Source: Chloroflexota bacterium
Lineage (GTDB): Bacteria > Chloroflexota > Anaerolineae > Anaerolineales > Anaerolineaceae
Reading direction: 5' to 3'
Length of the DNA stretch: 64,000 nucleotides
NCBI GenBank assembly: GCA_021825925.1
Contig: JAKAFP010000005.1
Location: forward strand, 338,661 to 402,660
Shown here: piece after piece, positions 24,629 through 32,242 of the stretch
Layout of the letters: each line of letters starts with the position of its first letter
Numbering within the stretch: position 1 is the first letter of the stretch
Translations under genes and position numbers: made by a program
Notes under the pieces: generated by a model
The model's database searches: none
What the model saw: the letters and a program-made list of their open reading frames with translations, nothing else
Told to the model about the DNA's origin: nothing

Positions 24629-25420
24629 CTATTCAAGCGGGGCAATCACGAACAACCTGCCCCACGAATCTTCATTGCCTTGGGCGATACAAGTTTGAAA
24701 TGTGGTCCGTGCTCCACCTCCAAAAACGCGGTAGAAAAGATCTGTGGAGCTGAGCGTTTCACCGCTCGACAGACTGACGAAATTGCTGGTCGGACTGTTT
24801 GGGCTGAGCGCCTGAAATTCTTCAGCATTTGAAACCACATATTCATCCGTGGTTCCATCACCGTAAATCAAAGTGACGGACTGTCCGGGAGAGAGTGAAA
24901 AGAAATAAGCACCGGCGAGATAATTGTGGGCCAGAAGTCCCGTATTGCCAGTGATATTTCTGACCATCGCAAAGTAGGTGGCGGTGTTGGGCACGGTTGA
25001 GACATAAGCCGCGTCTGATGAAGGCTGCTGAACAACACGCAGAGACATCACGTCTTCAACATAAACGCCGACCACCTGGCCTGCATTGCCGTTCTTGAGA
25101 TTCTCAATAAAAGTATCCAAAAAAGGCGGTGGTAATGGTGTAGGGGTTGGCAGTGGGGTTGCAGTGCTAACCGGGGTGGCAGTTTCAGTGGGAGTGGCGG
25201 TGTTTTCCGGTGTTTGAGTAACAGTCGGGGTTGGCGATATCTCAGGTGTGATCGTCGCCGTTGCAGTAGGCGTAAAACGTTTTGTGGGCGTATACAGATG
25301 CACCATATTTGCACCTGAGTTGGAATTGCTTCCATTTTGCAGTTGGCAGCCCGTAAAGATTAGGCAGGCAACGATCAAAATGAGTAAGGGAAACGCATAT
25401 TTGCGTTGGAATAGTCTCAA
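24629..25420 (-). CDS. Lipoprotein with sortase-like domain
   Basis: 263 residues. Lipoprotein signal with cysteine at residue 25 (CLIFTGC), a Thr/Pro linker (about 40-100) and a C-terminal sortase-fold domain (about 110-263). The three catalytic residues can be placed as His165 (GLLAHNYL), Cys244 (TFQTCI) and Arg255 (WGRLFVIA). A transpeptidase anchored by lipid outside the membrane is inferred; class and substrate are not clear. The start is a TTG with a poor ribosome site, so the N-terminus is less certain. It is the first gene of the leftward polysaccharide cluster and has a promoter about 60 bases upstream. Confidence 0.8.
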   Translation of the reverse strand: MRLFQRKYAFPLLILIVACLIFTGCQLQNGSNSNSGANMVHLYTPTKRFTPTATATITPEISPTPTVTQTPENTATPTETATPVSTATPLPTPTPLPPPFLDTFIENLKNGNAGQVVGVYVEDVMSLRVVQQPSSDAAYVSTVPNTATYFAMVRNITGNTGLLAHNYLAGAYFFSLSPGQSVTLIYGDGTTDEYVVSNAEEFQALSPNSPTSNFVSLSSGETLSSTDLFYRVFGGGARTTFQTCIAQGNEDSWGRLFVIAPLE

Positions 25421-25477
25421 GGTTAATTCGACCAGTTCAAGTGTAAGGTAGGGATTCTGCGATAACTCCCTAATTTG

Positions 25478-25505
25478 ATTATAGGCGAGAATCGGTTGAA
25501 ATCAA
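25478..25505 (-). promoter_or_regulatory. Promoter of the polysaccharide cluster
   Basis: On the minus strand TTGATT (25505 to 25500), a 16-base spacer and a perfect TATAAT (25483 to 25478) upstream of the sortase-like lipoprotein gene. Confidence 0.55.
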
Positions 25506-25553
25506 TAAGCTTCTCGTAAAGAAGGAAATTTTGCCGTTAAGGTTAAATAAAAA

Positions 25554-25577
25554 ATGAGACAAACGAATTCGTCTCAT
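25554..25577 (-). terminator. Terminator of the YjfB-like gene
   Basis: ATGAGAC and its complement flank a 10-base loop containing GAATTC; on the minus strand the stem is followed by TTTTTTATTT. Confidence 0.75.
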
Positions 25578-25598
25578 ATTTTCAATATGTTTATGGAA

Positions 25599-25802
25599 TT
25601 ATGCGGTACGGTTGATGATTTGCCCCGTACCATCCAAAGAAGTGTTCTGGATCATTTTCACCAAAGCCGCAGCCTGCGCTTCTTCTTGATCCATCTGTTG
25701 TTTCATCACCGCCATAGAAATCTGATTCATCACCTGAGTATTTGCCCGGTTGGTGAATGAACTGGCGAGAGAGTCTTCCATGGACGTTCCAGATATAACC
25801 AT
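25599..25802 (-). CDS. YjfB-like putative motility protein
   Basis: A 67-residue protein matching the small YjfB family (annotated as putative motility proteins): an N-terminal stretch SMEDSLASSFTNRANTQVMNQ, then ISMAVMKQQMDQEEAQAAALVKMI and a short tail. It is alpha-helical with no signal peptide. The family often accompanies flagellar genes, but none are in the window, so its job here is unknown. Its own terminator marks it as a separate small transcript. Confidence 0.7.
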   Translation of the reverse strand: MVISGTSMEDSLASSFTNRANTQVMNQISMAVMKQQMDQEEAQAAALVKMIQNTSLDGTGQIINRTA

Positions 25803-25912
25803 GTTTAAAGTATCGGCAGAAATTTTGAAAAGTTAAATCAGTTTGTGCTATAACTGGGTAACGATCATGGCGTCATCCATGATCTATAAAAAAATCATTT
25901 GGAGAAATCCGG

Positions 25913-26353
25913 TTGTCTCAAACCCCTTTTTGGAAAATCAAACCGCTTGACCAGCTCTCGCCCGAAGAGTGGGAGTCACTATGTGACGGCTGCGCCAAGT
26001 GCTGCCTGATCAAATTTGAAGATGAAGACACTGGGCGGATCTATCACACCAACGTGGTGTGCGAACTGCTTGAGATCTTCCATTGCAAATGTACCCGTTA
26101 TGCCGAACGATCGGTTCTGGTGCCGGAATGCCTCACCCTGGATGCCACCCTGGCCGGCAGCTTAAAATGGATGCCCGACACCTGCGCCTACCGTCTGTTG
26201 GCAGAAGGCAAGGACCTGCCCATCTGGCACCCGCTGGTCAGCGGCGACCCCAAATCAGTGCATCAAGCCGGCTTGTCCGTACGCGGCAAGGTGGTCTCTG
26301 CGCGGGATGTGGATCCTGACGATCTGCCTGATTATGTGGTGGACGACGATTAG
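25913..26353 (+). CDS. YcgN/UPF0260-type cysteine-cluster protein
   Basis: 146 residues. The family signature is present: CDGCAKCCLIKF (three closely spaced cysteines plus one), CELLEIFHCKCTRY and PDTCAYRLLAEGKDLPIWHPL. These cysteines suggest metal or Fe-S binding, but no function is established for the family. The start is a TTG preceded by GGAGAAATCC; no better ATG exists upstream. Single gene followed by a hairpin. Confidence 0.88.
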   Translation: MSQTPFWKIKPLDQLSPEEWESLCDGCAKCCLIKFEDEDTGRIYHTNVVCELLEIFHCKCTRYAERSVLVPECLTLDATLAGSLKWMPDTCAYRLLAEGKDLPIWHPLVSGDPKSVHQAGLSVRGKVVSARDVDPDDLPDYVVDDD

Positions 26354-26359
26354 ATGTAG

Positions 26360-26380
26360 GGGTGGGTTCCAAACCCACCC
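26360..26380 (+). terminator. Terminator after the YcgN-like gene
   Basis: GGGTGGGTT and complement with a 3-base loop, then GTTTATT, six bases after the stop. Confidence 0.7.
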
Positions 26381-26426
26381 GTTTATTACCCGTCCAGACA
26401 ACCTGCGCTAAAACCAAAAACAGGAA

Positions 26427-26462
26427 TATAATTGTGCCCAGACCATCCCTCCCCTCGGGGAG
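26427..26462 (+). promoter_or_regulatory. Leader of the aldolase gene
   Basis: A perfect TATAAT at 26427-26432 with no clear -35, then a small hairpin CTCCCC-TC-GGGGAG (26449-26462) and AAGGAGAATGAC before the start. A promoter is likely; the hairpin could modulate translation. Confidence 0.4.
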
Positions 26463-26482
26463 CTAATCTTAAGGAGAATGAC

Positions 26483-27433
26483 ATGATCGTTACCACGAAA
26501 GAATTGTTTAAAGCCGCTTACGGCAAGTACGCCATTGGTGCCTATAACATCAACAACCTTGAACAAACCATGGGTCTTTTCCGTGGATGCGTTGACAGCC
26601 AGGCTCCCTTTATCATCCAGATCAGCAAGGGTGCTCGCAGCTATACGCATAAACTCATGCTCGAAGGCCTCATCCGCTCCGCCGACCAGGTCTTCCCGGA
26701 TGCCATTTTTGCCGTCCATCTTGACCACGGCGATGAAGAAACCTGCTACGACTGCATTAACAGCGGATTCTATTCCTCCGTCATGATTGATGCTTCAGCC
26801 GAACCTTTCGAAAAGAACGTCGAGATCACCAAACGTGTGGTCGAAGCCGCCCACAAAAAGGGCATCGTTGTCGAAGCCGAACTCGGCCAGCTCGGTGGCG
26901 TTGAAGAACACGTCCAGGTGGATGAAGCCAACGCCAAACTCACCGACCCCAAACAGGCTGCTGAATTCGTTAAACTCACCGGCTGCGATTCACTGGCCTG
27001 TGCCATCGGCACCAGCCATGGCGCCTTCAAATTCAGCGGTTCCCAGGGTCTGCACTTCGACGTTCTCGAACAGATCCAAAAAGTGCTGCCCAACTTCCCG
27101 CTTGTCATGCACGGTTCATCCTCCGTGCCCCAGGACGAGGTGGAACGCATCAACGCCGCCGGTGGCAAACTGGCCGGCGCCAAGGGTGTGGATCCTACTC
27201 AGTTCAAACGAGCCGCCGAACTCGGCGTCACCAAGATCAACATTGACACAGACGGCCGCCTTGTCTGGACTCGTGTTCACCGTGAATACTTCCTCCAACA
27301 TCCCGAGAACTTCGATCTCCGCCCTGTTGGCAAGATCTTCATGGCCGAATATGCCAAGTTCATTGAACAGAAGAACGAATACCTCGGTAGCAACAACCAG
27401 ATTGATGCCGTTCGCAAAATTCTCAGCAAGTAA
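26483..27433 (+). CDS. fba: Class II fructose-bisphosphate aldolase
   Basis: Splits or forms fructose 1,6-bisphosphate from dihydroxyacetone phosphate and glyceraldehyde 3-phosphate, in glycolysis and gluconeogenesis. 316 residues from the ATG after AAGGAG. Zinc and catalytic residues are visible: Asp81-His82 (HLDHG), Glu133 (EAELGQLGG), His179 (GTSHGAFKF) and His210 (MHGSSSVP). The C-terminal ITKINIDTDGR-type phosphate-binding segment is present as VTKINIDTDGRL. The metal-dependent class II family is clear. Single gene with a strong terminator. Confidence 0.95.
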   Translation: MIVTTKELFKAAYGKYAIGAYNINNLEQTMGLFRGCVDSQAPFIIQISKGARSYTHKLMLEGLIRSADQVFPDAIFAVHLDHGDEETCYDCINSGFYSSVMIDASAEPFEKNVEITKRVVEAAHKKGIVVEAELGQLGGVEEHVQVDEANAKLTDPKQAAEFVKLTGCDSLACAIGTSHGAFKFSGSQGLHFDVLEQIQKVLPNFPLVMHGSSSVPQDEVERINAAGGKLAGAKGVDPTQFKRAAELGVTKINIDTDGRLVWTRVHREYFLQHPENFDLRPVGKIFMAEYAKFIEQKNEYLGSNNQIDAVRKILSK

Positions 27434-27449
27434 TTTGTCGAGCATGCCA

Positions 27450-27483
27450 AGCCCCCGCAGTTTTTTGAAACTGCGGGGGCTTT
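27450..27483 (+). terminator. Intrinsic terminator of fba
   Basis: A 15-bp perfect stem AAGCCCCCGCAGTTT around TTTG followed by TTCT. Confidence 0.88.
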
Positions 27484-27525
27484 TCTATGGTTACAAGAAA
27501 CTGGGGGTTTTGATAATTCCCCAGT

Positions 27526-27611
27526 TTAGATTTTAGTTTGGGCTGGCAGCAAATTGCTGGCCGAATTCAAAGCAACGATCCGTGGTCTCGCCATCCGGAG
27601 CCCACTTTTCT
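27526..27611 (-). pseudogene. Fragment of a flavodiiron gene 3' end
   Basis: 86 bases align without gaps to 29250-29335, the last 25 or so codons, stop and trailer of the intact flavodiiron gene; 74 of 86 positions match and the last 32 are identical. The frame is intact to a stop: it would encode EKWAPDGETTDRCFEFGQQF then a different tail. Nothing upstream of this fragment on the minus strand matches. The rest of 27434-27895 holds the fba terminator and AT-rich DNA with no recognisable gene. Confidence 0.85.
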
Positions 27612-27844
27612 TATATCATTTTTTTGTAAAATTTGAAACAAGTAAACCCAACTTCATTATTCAAGTTGTCGTAAAGAATTTTGCGGAACGGAAGAAATAA
27701 CACAAAAATCTATGTTCAATCACTTTCCCATTTAATCAATAGTAAAGTTGTGGGAAAATAATTAATCAATAATTTATTGAGATAGATGTTTTTAAACTTT
27801 TTTTGGTGGATTTTTGGAATAACTATACTATTTTAGAAAAAATA

Positions 27845-27850
27845 TATAAT
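27845..27850 (+). promoter_or_regulatory. Possible -10 element of the HEAT-repeat gene
   Basis: TATAAT in a very AT-rich stretch 46 bases before the start codon. No convincing -35 is seen. AAGGAGG follows just upstream of the ATG. Confidence 0.35.
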
Positions 27851-27895
27851 ACTAAAAATAATTGATCTTAGGATCTTATTCAAGGAGGATAGCGG

Positions 27896-29065
27896 ATGCC
27901 AAATAAGTGGTTTGACAAAATTATTAATAAGCTAACAAGTAATTTGTCTGATGACGATGGCCCTCCAGATCCATCTGGACATGTAGTTTTCAAACCTGAG
28001 ATGCTCGAGAAACTTTATGATCCTGATGAAAAAGTACGAGCGGCGACTGCTGAATTATTGGGTCATACGGCTGATGAACGCGCAATTGAAGCCCTGATCA
28101 CGGCGATAAGTGATCACTCTTGGAGCGGTTATCGAGAGGCGACAGAAATTTCACTGGTCAACCATCTAGGGAACGAGGAAAGTGGAAGTATAGCGATAAC
28201 AAGGCATTCAAACACACTTACTTCAGCCGTTCAGGCACTTGTGAGATTAAAAGCAACAACAGCAACTCCAACAATTGTAAAATTGTTAAATGATGATAGG
28301 GCTGATCCAATTAGGTCCACGATAGTACAAGCTCTTGGCAAAATTGGCAATCCGGACGCAATAGAAGGACTTTTGGAACGATATAGAAAATGCATATTGG
28401 AGATTAAAAAACCATATGCAATCAGCCTTAAACAACTGGGTTGGAAACCCGATAGTCCACAGGAAGCAGCAGAATTTTATCTGGTCCTTGAAGACAATGA
28501 TGCCCTTCTACAAACTGGACAAGGCGGTGCAGACCGTTTATTCGAGATAGCTAACAAAGGGTACCCTGGAGATAAATATACTGAAAAAATATTCGAAATC
28601 TTGGTACAGATGGGAGACCAACGTGTAGCAGATATTATAGTAAAGTGGATTCAAATTCCTAAGCGCCAAGTGGCCTCCGAAAACCAGATAAATTTGTCTA
28701 CTTATAGGCTCGAGGAACGTAAATTGATGGCGCTTACTCGGTATTTAGCTCGATTGAAGGATCCTCGTGTCAACGAGTATTACCTCTGGGTATTAAACAA
28801 TACTAATGATTATCAAATTTTTAATCAGGTTGTGAGCTTTGGAGATCCTTCGTTAGCAGGTGCAATTCTCGAGTGTGCTGGTAGGAATAATTGGATGCGC
28901 GCTTTGGCAAAAAATTATATTTCTGATCAATTTCCAGAGGGTACAGAAAAATTATTTGAAACCATGAAACCCTACTTAGAAAACGCAGGTTTTCTCCCTT
29001 ATGTTAAAGATATGTGGGATAACGCTTTAGATGATGTATTGGCTAAACAAAAACTTCGAAAATAA
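27896..29065 (+). CDS. HEAT-repeat protein, AT-rich
   Basis: 389 residues, cytoplasmic. Helical-pair repeats of HEAT/PBS-lyase type are visible in about residues 35-160: KVRAATAELLGHTADERAIEAL, a second unit around ALVRLKATTATPTIVKLL, and a third at ALGKIGNPDAIEGLL (each given in part). The C-terminal half (about 210-389) is also helical but less regular. HEAT repeats bind other proteins; no enzyme motif is present. Base composition and codon use are much more AT-rich than neighbours, with AGGAGG before the start. It sits between a fragment of the flavodiiron 3' end and the intact flavodiiron gene, suggesting transfer. Confidence 0.75.
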   Translation: MPNKWFDKIINKLTSNLSDDDGPPDPSGHVVFKPEMLEKLYDPDEKVRAATAELLGHTADERAIEALITAISDHSWSGYREATEISLVNHLGNEESGSIAITRHSNTLTSAVQALVRLKATTATPTIVKLLNDDRADPIRSTIVQALGKIGNPDAIEGLLERYRKCILEIKKPYAISLKQLGWKPDSPQEAAEFYLVLEDNDALLQTGQGGADRLFEIANKGYPGDKYTEKIFEILVQMGDQRVADIIVKWIQIPKRQVASENQINLSTYRLEERKLMALTRYLARLKDPRVNEYYLWVLNNTNDYQIFNQVVSFGDPSLAGAILECAGRNNWMRALAKNYISDQFPEGTEKLFETMKPYLENAGFLPYVKDMWDNALDDVLAKQKLRK

Positions 29066-29175
29066 TAGAATACTTCCAAGATAATATCGTGAACCTAATT
29101 ACTTAAAAAATCATCATGTAATTGAAAGCACAAGACACAAGCATCAAAACTCAGTTTAATGGTTGATATGATTTG

Positions 29176-29210
29176 AAAGCAGCAAGAGTCTTGAAGATTC
29201 CTGCTGCTTT
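29176..29210 (+). terminator. Terminator of the HEAT-repeat gene
   Basis: A long hairpin: AAAGCAGCA pairs with TGCTGCTTT, and inside it GAGTCTT pairs with AAGATTC (one wobble). TTTGTT follows. Confidence 0.65.
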
Positions 29211-29257
29211 GTTAATGCAAACCATCTGGAGATTTTTTAAAATCCACGGTTTAGATA

Positions 29258-30448
29258 TTAGTTTATATTAACGGCAAATTGCTGTCCGAATTCAAAACAG
29301 CGGTCCGTGGTCTCGCCATCCGGAGCCCACTTTTCACGCAGGCCTTCGTTGACGACTTCAAAACCTGCCTCACCCAATCGAGTCGAAATAAGTTTTACGG
29401 CTTCACCGCTCCAGCCATAACAGCCAAAAGCAGCCGCTTTTTTGTTTTTAAATTTCATTCCGCGCATTTCTTCAAGCACTGCCGCCACATCGCGCAGCAT
29501 GCCGTTGTTGACCGTGGAAGATCCGATCAGCACGGCCTTGGATCTGAACATCTCGGTCATCAGATCAGTCTTATCCATGCGAGCCAGGTTATAAAGCTTG
29601 ACGGTCGTACCGGGTGCGGCATTGACAATGCCTTTTACGATCACCTCCGCCATCTGACGGGTTCCATCCCACATGGTGTCATAAGCCACTGTGATCTGAT
29701 CTTCGGCATAATTCTCGGCCCACTTCAAATATTGGTCCACGATCTGCAGCGGTTCATTACGCCAGATCACGCCATGGCTTGGACAGATCATCTCGATGGG
29801 AAGATTCAATGCCTTGAGCTCATTGATCTTTTTTGTTACCGCCGGATTGTAAGGCGTAAGGATGTTGGCATAATACTTCATGGCTTCCTGCAACAACTCG
29901 CCTTGATCCACCAGATCGCTGTAAAGACATTCAGAAGCCAGGTGCTGTCCAAAGGCGTCGTTGCTGAAAAGAATATTATCTCCGGTCAGGAAGGTCATCA
30001 TGGTATCGGGCCAGTGCAGCATGGGAGCTTCAATAAAAACAAGTTCCTTGGAACCCAGGCTCAAACGCTCGCCGGTTTTTACAACATGGAAGTTCCAATC
30101 CTTATGATACTGTCCGCGTAAAGATTTTTCACCATTGGCTGTGCAGTAGATCGGCGTGTTGGGAATATGCCGCATCAATTCAGGCATCGCCCCACTGTGA
30201 TCCACCTCACCGTGATTGATAACAATGTAATCAATTTTCTCCAGCGGGATCTCGTTTTTCAGGTTTTCAACGAATTCCTTATCAAAGGGCATCCAGACCG
30301 TATCAATCAGGACTGTTTTTTCGTCACGGATCAAATAGGCATTGTAACTGGAGCCTTTGTGTGTTGAGTATTCTTCTCCATGAAATTTTCGCAGTTCCCA
30401 ATCAATTTTACCCACCCATTTGCAATTTGCATTAATTTGGATCGCCAT
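29258..30448 (-). CDS. fprA: Flavodiiron protein (A-type flavoprotein)
   Basis: Reduces O2 to water or NO to N2O in anaerobes, protecting oxygen-sensitive enzymes. 396 residues: an N-terminal metallo-beta-lactamase-like diiron domain (about 1-250) with His79, Glu81, Asp83, His84 (HGEVDH), His145 (MLHWPD) and Asp164 (SNDAFG), then a flavodoxin domain (about 255-396) with the FMN phosphate loop TMWDGTRQMA. No fused rubredoxin or flavin reductase domain, so an external donor is needed; none is adjacent. AGAGG precedes the ATG. Fits an anaerobic or microaerophilic life style. Confidence 0.94.
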   Translation of the reverse strand: MAIQINANCKWVGKIDWELRKFHGEEYSTHKGSSYNAYLIRDEKTVLIDTVWMPFDKEFVENLKNEIPLEKIDYIVINHGEVDHSGAMPELMRHIPNTPIYCTANGEKSLRGQYHKDWNFHVVKTGERLSLGSKELVFIEAPMLHWPDTMMTFLTGDNILFSNDAFGQHLASECLYSDLVDQGELLQEAMKYYANILTPYNPAVTKKINELKALNLPIEMICPSHGVIWRNEPLQIVDQYLKWAENYAEDQITVAYDTMWDGTRQMAEVIVKGIVNAAPGTTVKLYNLARMDKTDLMTEMFRSKAVLIGSSTVNNGMLRDVAAVLEEMRGMKFKNKKAAAFGCYGWSGEAVKLISTRLGEAGFEVVNEGLREKWAPDGETTDRCFEFGQQFAVNIN

Positions 30449-30578
30449 TTTTTCCTCTGCCCAAAATTTAGTAATTTTTTCTCCCGCAGGAGTAATTGTA
30501 GAATATATGAACTCACAATGATTATAGTCCCCATAAATAAAGAAATTATCAAAATTAGCTTAAAATTTTTAAAGGGTG

Positions 30579-30607
30579 TTGACTTTTGATATCCAAAGTC
30601 GTAAGAT
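30579..30607 (+). promoter_or_regulatory. Promoter of the liv operon
   Basis: TTGACT at 30579-30584, a 17-base spacer and TAAGAT at 30602-30607. It lies about 300 bases before livK, so the transcript has a long leader. Confidence 0.65.
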
Positions 30608-30626
30608 GTTTGAATACTAACACATT

Positions 30627-30734
30627 ATGACATCACTTCACCTTGTTTACCTTTACTTTGTCGTTCTCATGCTTGCGACCATTTGGTTTATCTCAAGCCT
30701 CTTTACGGTTAGGATGGCAAAACAACAGGGTTAG
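30627..30734 (+). CDS. Hydrophobic leader peptide upstream of liv operon
   Basis: A 35-codon ORF (begins MTSLHLVYLYFVVLML, ends RMAKQQG) starts 20 bases after the promoter and ends 24 bases before a terminator hairpin. It has six Leu, four Val and two Ile codons. Two readings are possible: a leader peptide sensing branched-chain amino-acid supply, as in enterobacterial ilv/leu attenuators, or a single-pass membrane microprotein. No strong ribosome site is seen, so translation is uncertain. Confidence 0.4.
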   Translation: MTSLHLVYLYFVVLMLATIWFISSLFTVRMAKQQG

Positions 30735-30758
30735 AAATTTTCAAGAGTTTACCCGAAG

Positions 30759-30787
30759 CCACCTGACCAAAATCAGGTGGTTTTTTT
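30759..30787 (+). terminator. Terminator inside the liv leader (attenuator)
   Basis: CCACCTGA and complement around CCAAAA, followed directly by seven T. It lies after the promoter and before livK, so read-through must be controlled or partial for the operon to be expressed. Confidence 0.75.
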
Positions 30788-30900
30788 CTTCTATTGGAAG
30801 AATGGTGAAAGATCCAAGGAGGTGCAGCAATCATCAAACACACTTTTTTGAAATACCAGCAACTTATCGCCCAACAAAAATTTACTAAGGAGAAATACAC

Positions 30901-32163
30901 ATGAAAGCAATGAAGTTTTTAGCAGTTTTTATGGTTTTGGCACTGTTGCTCGCCGCTTGCGGTCAAGCTGCAGCCACTGAAGCACCTGCCGCCGCGACTG
31001 AAGCCCCCGCCGCTGCTGCCACAGAAGCCCCTGCGGCTTCCGGTGCCCCTGAAGCATGCTCCGATGCCCTCGGATGCGCAGTCTTCGCCCAGGGTGACGT
31101 CATCAAGATCGGTATGGGCGCCCCCATGACCGGTGGTAACGCCAGCTACGGTATTGACATCTCCCAAGGTGCAACCATCGCCATGTCTGACGCCGGCAAC
31201 ATCGAAGGTTGGACCTTCGCTCTGGATGCCCAGGATGATGGTGGTACCGCTGAAGGCGGCGCCGCAGTTGCCAACAAATTCGTGGCTGATCCCGCGATCG
31301 TTGCAGTTGCCGGCCACATCTTCTCTGGCGCAACCGCTGCTGCCGAACCTATCTACAATAAAGTCGGCATCCCCATGCTTTCCCCCTCCGCAACCAATCC
31401 TGCTTTGACCACCACTGGTTCAACTGTCTTCAACCGCATCGCCTTCACCGACCTCAACCAAGGCAACAATGCTGCTGATTACATTTTCAACACCCTGGGT
31501 GTCAAAAAATTGGCTGTCTTGCACGATGGTTCAGACTATGGCAAGGGTTTGGCCGACATCGTAGCTGCCCAGTTCGTTAAAGACGGCGGCGAAGTTGTGA
31601 TCGAACAAGCCATCACCCCCGGCGAAACCGATTACACCGCTGTTCTCTCCACTGTTGCTTCCAAGACCCCCGATGCCGTCTATTTCGGTGGTTACACTGC
31701 TGAAGGCGCTGTTCTTGTCAACCAGATGAAAACCACTGGTCTCGACAAAGCCATCTTCTTCGGTTGCGATGGTACCTACGGTGAAGATTTCCTGACCCGT
31801 ACCGGCGCCAATGGCGAAGGTGCATATGCATCCATCGCCCCCGCCAGCCCCGATAGCGAAGCCAAAACCGCTTTCAACGCCGCTTATCTTGAGAAATTCG
31901 GTAAAGAAGCCGGTTCCTTATCCCCCTACACCTGGGCTGGATATGATGCCGCCGCCGCTTTGGCCGCTGCTGTGAAACAGGTTGCTGTTGTTGCTGATGG
32001 CAAACTCTATGTTCCACGTGCTGCCCTGGTTGCTGCTGTCCGCGGACTCACCAACTATGTTGGTCTTTCCGGAACCTTCTCCTGCCAATCCAATGGCGAA
32101 TGCAACGTTGACAAACCCCAATTCGTTGTGGTCAAAGACGGTGCCTGGACCAACGCTGAATAA
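30901..32163 (+). CDS. livK: Branched-chain amino-acid-type substrate-binding lipoprotein
   Basis: 420 residues. Lipoprotein signal MKAMKFLAVFMVLALLLAAC with cysteine 20, then a low-complexity linker with repeated ATEAPAA units (about 24-46), then a LivJ/K-type periplasmic-binding domain (VIKIGMGAPMTGGNASYGIDI, given in part; GATIAMSDAG; LAVLHDGSDYGKGLAD). It captures a ligand outside the membrane for the LivHMGF transporter encoded next. Leu/Ile/Val is the family default, but other amino acids or amides are possible. AAGGAG precedes the start. Confidence 0.93.
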   Translation: MKAMKFLAVFMVLALLLAACGQAAATEAPAAATEAPAAAATEAPAASGAPEACSDALGCAVFAQGDVIKIGMGAPMTGGNASYGIDISQGATIAMSDAGNIEGWTFALDAQDDGGTAEGGAAVANKFVADPAIVAVAGHIFSGATAAAEPIYNKVGIPMLSPSATNPALTTTGSTVFNRIAFTDLNQGNNAADYIFNTLGVKKLAVLHDGSDYGKGLADIVAAQFVKDGGEVVIEQAITPGETDYTAVLSTVASKTPDAVYFGGYTAEGAVLVNQMKTTGLDKAIFFGCDGTYGEDFLTRTGANGEGAYASIAPASPDSEAKTAFNAAYLEKFGKEAGSLSPYTWAGYDAAAALAAAVKQVAVVADGKLYVPRAALVAAVRGLTNYVGLSGTFSCQSNGECNVDKPQFVVVKDGAWTNAE

Positions 32164-32182
32164 TTTCTAATGCTGCACCATC

Positions 32183-32211
32183 AGGCTGGGGAGGTTTGTC
32201 CTCCCCAGCCT
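32183..32211 (+). terminator. Intercistronic hairpin livK-livH
   Basis: A perfect 12-bp stem AGGCTGGGGAGG around TTTGT, followed by ATTCTAC. The weak T tract suggests partial termination or 3' protection so the binding protein is made in excess over the transporter. Confidence 0.65.
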
Positions 32212-32242
32212 ATTCTACAGAACATCGAAAGGCAGCCCGCCT

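Noticed and set aside
27526..27611. Fragment as an independent small gene
   Set aside because: It is in frame with a stop but corresponds only to the C-terminal tail of the flavodiiron protein, with no start or ribosome site.
30828..30903. Short ORF starting at ATC after AAGGAGGTGCAGC in the liv leader and ending over the livK start
   Set aside because: It has no standard start codon; only the unexplained ribosome-like site is kept as an observation.
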